This document shows positions 1 to 10,800 of a DNA stretch of 23,077 nt, one piece after another. The DNA comes from Plakobranchus ocellatus. Taxonomy: Eukaryota; Mollusca; Gastropoda; Plakobranchidae. The notes under the pieces were generated by a model. The model saw only the letters and a program-made list of their open reading frames with translations. It did no database searches and had not been told where the DNA came from. The position numbers and the translations under genes were made by a program. Each line of letters begins with the position of its first letter. Within the stretch, counting starts at the first letter, position 1. The DNA lies in contig BLXT01007668.1 in NCBI GenBank assembly GCA_019648995.1, positions 299,441 to 322,517 on the forward strand. The letters run 5' to 3'.

Positions 1-229
1 ACACACACAAAGAGCTGTGGAATTTCTGACTCTTTAGGTTTGGACTGAGCAAACTTTGCTTTAAAATCCTTGAAGAGTTGGCAGGACTTGTATGTGGCAC
101 TTTGTTGTAAAAGCTAAGTGTGTAAGGTACTTAGCCTCACTTTTAGCAACTGAATGTTGTAGTTACTCAGGTTTAGTCATCTGATCTTAGGGCTGAGGAT
201 ACTAACTTGCAGTAGTTCAAACAAGATGA
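1..229. other. unassigned sequence
   Basis: It begins with a short (AC)n remnant. Repeated GAATGTTGTAGTTACTCAG-like words suggest it is an older part of the adjoining 42-bp array. No coding or RNA gene seen. Confidence 0.4.
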
Positions 230-530
230 TGATTGAGAGTACTCAGCTTTTGTAAAAGATAAAGGTTGAAGGCACCCAACTGTAGTTGTGGAGGCTGAGT
301 TTTGAACGTACTCAACTATTGTTGATGGACTAAAAGCCAGGTTTTGAAGGTCCTCAGCTATTGTGGTATAAGTAGAAGCTAGTTATGAAGATAGTCAGCT
401 GTTGTTAAAGGACGAGAAGCCTAGTTTTGAAGGTACAAAGCTTTTGTTGAAGGACTAGAAGCTGCGTTTTGAAGGCAGTCAGCTGTTGTAGGACTAGAAG
501 CGGGATTTTTAAGGCCCTCAGCTGTTGTTG
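230..530. repeat. degenerate 42-bp tandem repeat, 6-8 copies
   Basis: The clearest units start at 299, 341, 382, 424, 466 and 504, each beginning GTTTTGAAGG-like and containing CTCAGCTGTTGTTGAAGGAC then TAGAAGC. The spacing is 38-42 bp. Two more decayed units lie upstream, near 232 and 262. The short open frame at 469-660 is an accident of the repeat. Confidence 0.85.
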
Positions 531-699
531 TGATACCTTGCTATCATCCCCAATAAATGACATAGCTAACCCAAACGACCGCTGGTCATTAGAGCATAAT
601 AATCAATGGTGTTTCCCAGCCAATGAAGCTGTGCATGCAACATATGGCATCTCAGTGTGAGTTGTTCAATATCATCACCCAACCCATTTGTGGCATTTC
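531..699. other. unassigned sequence upstream of the SINE
   Basis: Slightly GC-richer than its surroundings. The short open frames here (469-660, 623-811) run into the repeat or the SINE and show no protein-like content. It may be part of a larger element that includes the SINE. Confidence 0.35.
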
Positions 700-990
700 T
701 TTACTACTGACCAGGAGCGAAGGTTCATCTGGTAGGGCAGTTGGCTACTACATAAGAGATCAAAGGTTCAAACCCCAGTTCAGGCCAAACAGTTTTTCAT
801 TGCTCCTCTGAGTCCGTCCGGTACTAAATAGGTAGCTAGATCTCTTAAAAATGGTGAAAGCAAAGGCGGCAAGAAAAACAATGGCAAACTACCTTAGAAT
901 GCCATAGACCATGAACATTAAGGACCCTATTCCTCGTGCCCCGATGTTCAGACCAAGCATGGGACTCATTTTACTTTTTTTTACTTTATT
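700..990 (+). mobile_element. tRNA-derived SINE
   Basis: A pol III A-box-like TGGTAGGGCAGTTGG (730-744) and a near-perfect B box GGTTCAAACCCC (765-776) are spaced as in a tRNA head beginning near 716. A non-tRNA body follows (AAGCAAAGGCGGCAAGAAAA near 860), then a T-rich tail (about 968-985). This is the layout of a SINE. The family name is unknown to me, the body has no coding capacity, and the ends are approximate. Confidence 0.7.
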
Positions 991-1315
991 ACTGAATTGA
1001 AACTTTAAAAGATGACACCGAATGAAATGAGAATTCAGATATTTTTTGAAAAATCGGTTTTGATAAACATGTACAACTTACACCCTTATCCATTTAATAC
1101 ACTAGAGGATTTTTTTTTTTTTTTTTTTAATAGAAAGATTGTAAAATTTTTAGAACTACTATTTGACACAAATGATATATGTCAATTTAGTTATGTTTAT
1201 TAACAAATGTTTCTGAAATATTAAATGGATGATTTTTTTTTAGAAATTTATGAATATGAATGTATGTTGTATTTAAATTGAAAAAAAATATCAAAGATGG
1301 CACGCTTGTGTGCAG

Positions 1316-1347
1316 ACACACACACACAAAAATTATATATATATACA

Positions 1348-1419
<72 letters not shown>

Positions 1420-1424
1420 TATAT
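1316..1424. repeat. compound (AC)n-(TA)n microsatellite
   Basis: (AC) runs from 1316 to 1328, followed after an AT-rich spacer by an uninterrupted (TA)32 from 1352 to 1415. The open frames here, made of repeated YI pairs, are shadows of the repeat. Confidence 0.97.
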
Positions 1425-3827
1425 TTCACATAAAAAAAATATCAACAGAATGATTCATTATCAAATTTATTCATAAACCCAAGTTTTCAAATGGTAATCA
1501 CAAGGTAATCAAATCTGCTCAATTATTTAGGCCAAAAAAAATTTTGATCAATGAATCTTAAAGCTTTTCTGAAAACCTAACATCTTGAAACTTTAATATG
1601 ACATATTGCATGATATAATTTATTATGCTCTTAACAAATCACATCTAATAGCTTTTATTATTTCACTGCTAAGAAGTTTCATCTTGGGAAATTTTGGAAA
1701 ACAGGTGTTGGCCTTCATTTTGACTTTAATATTTATAAAGTTATGTTTAATGTTCGCTTTTTTTTTTTATCGTTTTTTACTAGGAATTTCAAAAAGTTGG
1801 TAAAGTTAGTGGAACACTTTATTAAATTCAAGTCTTAGGGAATGTTAACAAATAAATATATGTCTGTATTCTGTGATCTTGCAAAGTTCAATTATTCAAT
1901 GTACAAGTAAACATTCCATCAGTTTGAAACTATTTACAACCCAATGGATTTGAAATTATATCCAGGTGAAAAAAAAAATTGTGCTATAAGATTGGCACTA
2001 TACATGTATAATATTCATGAGTAATACTCCAACCCAGAATTAGAACAAGATAAAGAAACAAAGTATTTTTCACAATTCATATACAGTGATTAAATAGAAG
2101 AGAAGATAATCCTGTCAGCTGCATTCTTTAATCAGTTCCATGATTTAAAGACCTACTATGTTTTCATGATGTGAATTCAATTTCCATGAAAAAATGATAT
2201 AATGTAAGGAAAAAAAAAATTAATTTAAAAGCACCGGCTGAATATGATCGTAGCCAGTGAATATTTATCTATTGCATGAGAAATCTGAAGTCTAATTTCA
2301 TTGTCAAATTTGAATAGCATAAATGTATGTGCATTTATTGACTTAGATTGAAGATGAAAGCTCGTTGGGTTTGTCTGCAGTGGAGTCGGCTTAATTTAAA
2401 AGCCTTAAGAAAGTGAATTATGTTTGCTGAAAAAAAAAAAATCATCAGGGTAAACAAAAAAGTGATGAAAAAAAAATACATTGGAGAGCACGGAAACGAT
2501 TTTGATGGTAGAAATTTTACTATAATCACTGCTCTAGTTAACCGGACTCCACTAAACAACTTCATGATACTGGAACAATAATTATGGATAAAAGGAGGAA
2601 AAGAAAAAGCAATGGAGAAAGATTAATAACAAGAGCAAAGGATTTCCACTTGAATAGAATTTTAGTAAAGCTATTTTACAAATTACAAAAATCTTTTTAC
2701 AAAGGCATATTCTGCATGAAGACATCAAACATGAAAGTCTTAAGCAAAGATCAAAACTAAATTGCCCATCAACAGCAATACAGATTTTCTAAAGTGATGA
2801 TAAATTTGCCATATTGATTCTTCATCAAAGATTAAAATTACCTTTTACTGCATATATCTTCAAGGAATTTTATGCTCAAGAAAAATCCCATCATGAGGAG
2901 ACAAAAAAAAAAAATGTAAATTGTTTTGCCAACTGAATTTCAAGTTTCTCTTCTATGCTCCACATATTTCACAATAGAGTTCAAGACAAAATGCAACACA
3001 GCTGTGTCAATCAGGTATTGGTTTGACAAAAAATGAACAGAAAAAATTAGTGCTTCAAAAATTAGCGCCAATGTACAGAAATGAAACGTTAAAAAAAAAA
3101 AATCATAAAATTACCAGATTTAAGCAAATAGCTTACACATCTCAATGTTTGAATGCATTTATTATAGTGCTTCAACATAAAAATGTAGCAGAATAATACA
3201 ATTACTTGTAGCACTAAATGGCCTTATATGAAAAAAAAAACATACGTGAATCAAACAGAATGCAGTAAAGCATCTGTTACTATGGATATTGGCATAGAAA
3301 GTCAAAACATGAAAGACAAAATGTGTGAAGAAAGTGATACCATATAAAAAAAAGGTTCTGCCAAGCTTTAAAATATGGAATTGAAAAAAATCAACAACAG
3401 CATAAAAAAAGTTAAAAACAAAATAAGAAGATATCGAATTATTCCCTGTTTACTGCAAACATAGTTTGACACACAACAGGTTAATGTTAAACTAAATTTA
3501 TTTAAAAAAAAAAAGTTATCTCATACACTTAATTTTTCCCATTTTACAAACATGTCCTTAAAAGTTAAAGAAAAAAAACGAACCAAAACACTCTTAGCTC
3601 ATTGGGTGAACTATAGATCAAACTACTGAAAACCTGGAATGCGGCTGGTATTTATCAAATATGATCTAAAAGCATAGCATTTGTTTAAATAAAGCCTGAA
3701 GACATTACATAGATTAAGCATATGTATGTGTGTGGGTGCATGCGTGTGTGTATGAATGATATCAAGATGTCAAGATAAAAAAAAAAAATCAAAGCTGTAC
3801 ATAGAACAGCTGTTTCAGGGTATTTCT
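1425..3827. other. AT-rich intergenic or distal 3' flank
   Basis: About 2.4 kb with many A/T homopolymers and no open frame with protein-like composition on either strand. The T-runs and several TTTATT words (for example near 3497, 3155 and 2333, AATAAA on the minus strand) would allow longer alternative 3' ends of VPS9D1. Nothing else recognised. Confidence 0.5.
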
Positions 3828-3833
3828 TTATTA
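3828..3833 (-). terminator. VPS9D1: candidate poly(A) signal AATAAA
   Basis: TTTATT on the plus strand reads AATAAA on the gene strand. It is the first canonical signal after the VPS9D1 stop codon, about 970 nt downstream. Confidence 0.4.
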
Positions 3834-4410
3834 CTTTGGAATTAATATAACATGATTTAAATGGGTAGCACCATTGCAGCAAGTACAATAATAAAACAAC
3901 AAAACAAAAAGACACTGAGTATATACTGAGCTTTTTTACTATGCACACCATCTCAGCCAAAAGAATAACACTCAGAAAAATATTTTTTAAAAAAAGCTCT
4001 AAGCATTTACAGCTGAAAGAACAGGGTTGCAGGGCATGCCACTAATAATGATATTGTTTCTATAGACACGTTTCTCTTTTTTTCCTTTTTCTTTCTTGAA
4101 AATGAAAAAAAAGTATATTCTCATGCTCTAATATTCTTGTAGTATTGTTCTGCCATTTAATTCTTTTTTTTCTCTCTTGGATCTAGCAATAAATGTTTTT
4201 CTTTAGCATCTACAACTTCATCATTTTTCCATTCACAATATTTAAGTAAAAGAGGTTTTACCAACGTAAAACTGACATAACCTTAACATAGTGATTTCTT
4301 GTTAGAACACCTTTTTACAAATAGAACGAAAAGAAAAGTCAACATGGCTTTAATTTTGTGTAAACTTACATAATCTTTATAAAACCTATGCACAGAAAAA
4401 GCACACGCCA

Positions 4411-4682
4411 AAGTTTAAAAGTGTGGAGAAGTGGCATAATGATTATATGCTCAAGAGGAGAGTATGAGAAAGAATGTAAGAACCTCAAAACAAAATTTTC
4501 CCTCTTTGTAATGTTATGTTTACCGACGGCTCTTTTGTTTTGAAATTCATAACTCATTCTTATTCCACTAATATTTTTACTAAGAAAGGTCTTTCTGGGG
4601 CAAGCTGATATAAATTTATAAGTGTGGAGAGTAGGCATGTAATAGAAAAAAAGGAACAGAGAGAAGGTAAAAACTTCAAAAT
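4411..4682. repeat. diverged 80-bp direct duplication in the 3'UTR
   Basis: Copy 1 (about 4411-4492) and copy 2 (about 4611-4682) share TTTAAAAGTGTGGAGAAGTG / TTTATAAGTGTGGAGAGTAG, then a GGCAT(G)TAAT word, and both close with an AAGGTAA/AATGTAAG...CTTCAAAA/CCTCAAAA word. Period about 200 bp. Confidence 0.6.
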
Positions 4683-4800
4683 ACAAACATTCTTTTCGTG
4701 TATTTCATATTAAATGATGCCAATATAATGTTAACCATCCTTTTAATAATGATTCTTTCTGATTGCACCGTTCCCAAAAAAGAAAAAAAAATTTTTTTTT

Positions 4801-4885
4801 TCATGATTTGAAGTATAGAGAAGTCACGTAGCCAAGTGCTGTTCTCAAGGTGGTCAAACAATATCCCTCCTCTCCCATCAAGTAC
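4801..4885 (-). CDS. VPS9D1: VPS9D1 last coding exon (residues 816-842, stop)
   Basis: After TTTTTTCAG it encodes [20 protein letters not shown] and VTSLYFKS, then TGA at 4803-4801. The [10 protein letters not shown] block carries the conserved Tyr (823) of VPS9 domains. The tail after the domain is short, as in vertebrates. The 3'UTR follows. Confidence 0.96.
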
Positions 4886-7800
4886 CTGAAAAAAGATTTA
4901 TTTTCCATAAATTATAATCAAATCAGGTTCTTAAATCAAAAGATCAAAATCAATTTTGAAAAATTATTTCAAATCAAGTCCAGTACAATTTAAAAATATA
5001 CTCCATTCTAGGAAGGATTACAATCAACACACAAAAAAGTGCCAATGAGTCACAAACTCAAGTTATTTTCAAATTAAAATGATATGTACGTGAGGTGAGA
5101 AAATATGAAAACAAAAGCAAAATCAATGGATACAAGTCAAGATTTTTTCAAAACAAAGGTCATGAGGTTTGTAAAATAGATTCAATTCCCTTTAAAAAAA
5201 TGCAAATTTAATTCATTTGGATAGAAGTAAAGATTTTCGCAATGTTGAGTTTATGAGGTTGATTAAATGTTTATTACTGTTTGATGTTTTCCAAGTACCT
5301 GACAAAATCCTGATTTGTGTGGGTGAATCTAAAATAATTTACAGGCTATCTCTATTTTTCCTTTGAAATCCTAATCTCTACTTGTGCTTACCCCTCTTGT
5401 ATAAACTCTGCCATGGCCTGACATTCTGAGGCAAGCTGGGGCATTGCACTCTGCACAACAACATAGCACAGAATAGGCAACAAATCGTCTGCTCCTCTGA
5501 AATGGCAAGATGAAAAACAAAAATTTGAAAAAAAAAAAATCAAAGAAAAAAACCTCATACTTAAAACCAAACGTAATAAAATGAAACCAACACTACAACT
5601 CTTGAAATGTAGTAAAAATGCACCTCTCAGGTCTTGCTTTAATTCATGTTAAAAAAATATTTAAACATGCCATCTTTGAATATATTTAACATTCTTTTAT
5701 GTTTTGACAAGCTAAAATTTCACACAAAGTCAAAGAAATTTGACAGTCTCAAACTGAATGATTAAACTATTTTGAGGACTTTTTTTACTATAACATTTTC
5801 GACAGAACAGTCCAAAAGATTAAAAATTAAAAAATTAACAGCTGACTTCAAAGGTTGATAAAAAAGACATACATGCTCGGTGCTCTTGTTCCTCCTCCTT
5901 GCTCTGGTTTGTCAAAGTGATCTTCCACACACTCACATATAAGGCGGCAGACTTTCACTAAAAGATATAGAAATTAAAACGCAAGTTTAATTAAGTACAG
6001 AAAAAGAAAAAAATTCCTATATATATATATATATACATATATATTCCCATTTTTAGAACTATAAATAAAGCAAAATTCAATGTTTGTCTCGAGGCCCATT
6101 GAAATAAGTTGGAAACCATTTTGAATCTATGATACAGACAGAGAAAGTATTTCATCTGTTTTGCAAAGATGAAAGCTAGTTAGAGTTGTGGTGAGTCTGT
6201 GCAGAGGTATGTGTTCTTTAACTTTAAGAAAAAAAAGTGGAAAAAAAAGTCTAAAAATTTTCTCAAAATTTAAAATCTGACTCAATAGAACTGGTCTCAA
6301 GACATTTTCCCTATCATGTCTCTTGTAGCTGTTAGTGATTTTATTGCACATCTGATGAGACATTTGGGCCCTGCATTTATACATTATTCAACTCTAATGA
6401 GAAAACTGTTTTCAGTCCATCAAAAAGATATTTTTCTCCTATCTTCGCCAGGGAATTTAAAAAAACATTGCATGTTAGCTATTGGAAAAAGTTCTATGAT
6501 ATTTCTGCAATAAAAAATTCATGGCCAATATAGACCAAAGACTCCTGCTGCACAAGAGTGAAAACAACAAGGAAGCTATTGATCAGGCAACATCCACATT
6601 TAAGTCATCGATTATCATTTGAACAAGGACACTCACTCATATGTAGTAGATAAAAGACTTGTTCACTCTGTAATCCGTTTAACTGACAGGAAAAATCTTT
6701 TAACAGCAACAAAATTTGGTATCTATACAAACAAAAATGTCAAAATGATATATAAATGTTTGAATTGCACTAAAAGCATTTTACTTCTCAGCCTTTTTTT
6801 TTTTATCAATGATTCATTTTAACTATTATTTAAAAAAGAAAGACACCTGATTTTGAGGGATGACTGCTTGAAGCATTTGATTTTTTGCTCATTAAAGAGC
6901 AAAAAAAGTCTTTTCAATCCCAGCAAAAAAAAAAAAAAAGGAAAACACCCTTTTTTTTTAACAAACTGTACCAATATTTTTTGTAAATATTGAGTTGGAA
7001 TCAGTTGCTAAGAAATTGTCACACATTTGTCACAAGAAAATATTCAGGGTTGCAAACAAACATATCCCCCTCCCATCAGCAAACAAACACCTGTGTCTCA
7101 CCAACACACTCCAATTTGCTGAGCATAGTGTAATGGTCTCCTACTCGCTGCAACTCAGTGATCACTTTTTCATATGGCCTTTTTGCTGGTTTGTATGGCT
7201 CCTTTGGTGGGGGTGACGAAGGTGAGCTTGTTGGTTCAGGATCATCAGTAAGCCACAATTTTTTGTTTACACTGAGATCTCCGAGTGTTGCAGACGAGTA
7301 TTTGGTCATGACACAAGCTAACACTTGTTCCTGACGGGAATTAACAACCCTGAAAAAAACCATCACTGACATTAATCCAACAATGAGAAAGATTTAAAAA
7401 ATCAACAATAATTAAAAAAAAATAATTGAAAAGGAAAACTTAACTTTTCAGAGAGATCAGAAAGAATAAATTCATGATTACAAAGATGGAACACAGCAGC
7501 GCAATAAGGTCTTATTTTTTTAACCTAAAGTAAATGCTTGTATCAACACCCTTTGGCAAAATAATTTGGATGGTGAGTGGGAGAGATACATTCCATGAGA
7601 TATTATTTAATTGAAGGAAGACTTACACAAAGGAGTCAATAAAAGCATGGGAAACAATAACGTGCAGCCTCCATTCACCACAAGTGGCTCACCTAGACCT
7701 ATTTTTACAAAAATGAGGATCAACCTTGCAGTTTTGCCTGTGACATGCCTTACACTGTCCAGCACTGAGATTTTCATATCATTAGGAGAAAGTAATAGAT

Positions 7801-10800
7801 CGGACTGGCATGTACAAACTAGTCAGGGGTTGGTCACTCTTGCATAGAGATTTACTTAAAAGAACTTGGTGTTTAAAAATATCTGAGGCTATGAACAGTA
7901 TTATTTTTCAGCTTTTTGTATATTCATATAGATCTATGGTACATTGTAACCATTTTCTCGTTTTCTTTTCAGCAATTGATAAATGATGGCCTGAGAGAAA
8001 AAAAAAAACAACAAATGTATAGGGTTAATGGTGGACTGGGTATATAAAAAAACATCTTGTTTAATTCCTTTTCTAGTTTATGAAACCACAAAAGTATATT
8101 TATTTAATATTTTGGGTACTGAATTCTACAGACAACAATACTACTAAATTTCTTTTACATTTTTAATCTATTAAAACTCTTATGGGTATGGATACAAAAA
8201 TATATCCTTCTATGTTCAATAGCCTTGTTGCTGTACATCATCCTCATTAGTTCACACACAATTTCTGTCCCCATTAGCTCAAACATTATTTCCTGTCCCC
8301 ATTAGTCCACACACAATTTACATGCACTGATTCTCGAAGATGTTAGTTAATTTTGCGGCCAACATTTCCACTCAGAAAGTCAACCACTTTGCATATCTTT
8401 TCAAAAACGGTATTGTAAAAAGATTGTAATCTATTATGATGAGCTCTATGACATCCTGAGCTAAATTTAGTAACATGTTTTATGTATAAATATCTATTGT
8501 TTTGTTTAATTTCATACTTTATAACAACATTATTTAAAATAAAAGCAGTCTGCCTTGATAAGCAACTTTGGATCTAGCCTAAAATCATAAAAACTTGAAT
8601 AGACATTACAGGAAAACTTAGAATAGACAAGAAATTGACCTAAGGAATAAAGTTATGCAATTCTTTAAAAAGCTTTTGATTTTTAAAAATCTGATCTAAA
8701 ACATTTATAGATCTAAATCTAGAAGCTTTCAACAGAAAGTAACAGGAAGCAATAAGTATCAATAATCAGGTTTAGAAAATAAAAAATTATAAATATGGTG
8801 TGCAAGAAACCAATCTGATTACCTGAAAAGAAGAAGCAAAGTTTTCCATATGGGCTTGAAGAAAGGCTCCTCTAATGACACTGCACACTGGTCCTTTCCA
8901 ACTGGAGTGTCCAGAGGCTCATAGGCTATTGTCAGCAGCACCAGGAGCTTGTCTTTGGAAATAAACATATGAGATAGATAGAAGGATGCTGTGACTAAAA
9001 TAGTTGTAATAATCACTAAGTAGACAAAAAAAAATGCTAACATTGACTAATAAAACCCCAATAATTAGCACCTGTAAGTTTATGAAAATGAAGGTGCCTT
9101 TCCAATGAAAGTAAATATTGTGACAAGGGGTTATAATTCGTCCATATTTTTATGAACTACAAAAAGTAGGCTTTTTTTTTTTCAGTAGGACTGAGAGAAA
9201 CTGCTATGAGCTTTGATTATCACTTTTGTTTTTTTGCTTTAATCTATAGCACAAAATACTTGTCAAAAAAGCCACAGAAGAAAGATGTAGAAGAACAACA
9301 ACAAAATTATTGACAGTGATTAAGATCTCTAGATTCAACTCTAATCTATTCCTCAAAACAAAAGAGCTTCTAAGCCATCTTAGATTACTTACACAAGTTA
9401 AAAAAATATTAGAGTTTCCTAAAAGTTTAAAAATTGCAGAGATATCCTCCTCTAATAAGCTGGATGAGTGAAGTACCGGTACCTAAGGTATGTCATACTA
9501 GAAGATTACAATAATTAAACTCTTGCACAAGATTACATCATATTATAAATTCTCAAAAGCTAATAAGTTTGGCAGATTGTCAATAAAAAGATTGTTTACC
9601 AGAACAAAAGAAAAAAAAAAATTAGTCTGCTTTAAGCCACAGACCCCATCCAGCATTATTTATCTATTTTCAATATGACAATCATACATTTAAAAAATAC
9701 TGATGGTTGGCTAATAACAACTATATTCAACCCATCAATGATTATAACCTTTTAGTGATGATTATAATCCATTATCACAACCTACCTAGATAACGATGAA
9801 TGTCCTCACAGATTGATGTTAGGTGCCTCTCACAAGCTTCTAGGCTCAGCTTGGCTATTCTTTTAGCTTCTTCTGCTTCAGCTGTTCTTTCATTAAAATT
9901 GCAATAGGGAAGGCTTTGATAGAGATTGCTGTTTACTTGATCTTCTGAAGAACTAGAGGATTGAAATTCATGACTCGCAGATCTGTTGGGACATTGGCTG
10001 ACATCAAATTTGTCTTTACCATCAACAATAGTAACCTCTTCATGAGATTTGCCTTTCTCTGAAGTATTCCTTATGTTGGAGAGACTAGAATACATATTTT
10101 CAGTGATTTCAAAAGATTCAGCATCATCCTCAAACAAATAATCCAAATCTTCATCCTCATCTGAGCTTGCGAATGCATCCAAAGTGTATCTTTTGCTTAC
10201 TTGCTTCATTAGCAGCTGTGCCTGTTTTCTCTCCCGAGAAAGCTCAGCTGTTTCGCTGCTTTTCATACTTTCTGTTGAAACTTGTGTGCTATACTCTGTC
10301 TTATTTTCAGCATTTTGGGGAATAACTGTAGAGGTACTTAATGTAATTGGTGTGGTTTGAGATGCAATAGAATCTGCATCCTCTGGGACTATGTTTGACT
10401 CTGTAAAGTTGGAAGATTTTTTGGGATGTTTGCCTCTGTCCTCTGAGCTGGCCAATGTCAGAGTAGGTGTGCTCACGTTGCTTTCTTCTGAGACTTCTTT
10501 TTCCTCTTCATTGAAGTCATTCATCACATGCTCTTTCTCATTTGATTGGCAATCCTCAGAGTTTCCTTGCTCAGTAGGATTGTCCTCTATTGATTCATTT
10601 GGTTCCCATGTATCACCCATTAGGTCTTTCACATCCTCATAAACTGGCCAATTTTCCTCTGCGAAAGGTACCTGAAAATTGTGTAGCAAACACACTGTCA
10701 AAAGTATCAGAAATTTCATGTAAAAAAAAAATTGCTTTGTAAATAATTTGCACCTTTCCATTCTGACACAATGGTCTCAAAGGTCTTGCTAATTAAGAAG

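Larger units (their letters stand above)
3828..4800 (-). other. VPS9D1: probable 3'UTR of VPS9D1
   Basis: Downstream of the TGA at 4803-4801 on the minus strand. The first canonical AATAAA is at 3833-3828, giving a 3'UTR of roughly 1 kb. The variant ATTAAA occurs earlier, at 4354-4349 and 4161-4156. The 3' end used cannot be decided from sequence. The 106-codon frame at 4366-4686 lies here and is not considered coding. Confidence 0.5.

Noticed and set aside
716..787. A functional tRNA gene.
   Set aside because: A and B boxes are present, but I could not fold a convincing cloverleaf with acceptor and anticodon stems; it continues into a SINE body.
469..811. Two overlapping plus-strand frames of about 60 codons.
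   Set aside because: They lie in the 42-bp repeat and the SINE, with no recognisable protein.
1187..1445. Two minus-strand frames made of repeated Tyr-Ile pairs.
   Set aside because: They translate the (TA)n microsatellite.
4366..4686. A 106-codon minus-strand frame.
   Set aside because: It lies just downstream of the VPS9D1 stop, has no domain, and its internal similarity comes from the DNA duplication there.
7611..7847. A plus-strand 78-codon frame in a GC-richer intronic patch.
   Set aside because: No recognisable protein; the composition suggests a decayed repeat rather than a gene, though I cannot name it.
10672..10761. The open frame at 9775-10761 begins with a signal-peptide-like [16 protein letters not shown], suggesting a secreted 328-residue protein.
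   Set aside because: Those codons are the T-rich end of an intron; CAATTTTCAG gives an acceptor at 10671 and the rest joins in phase to VPS9D1 exons on both sides.
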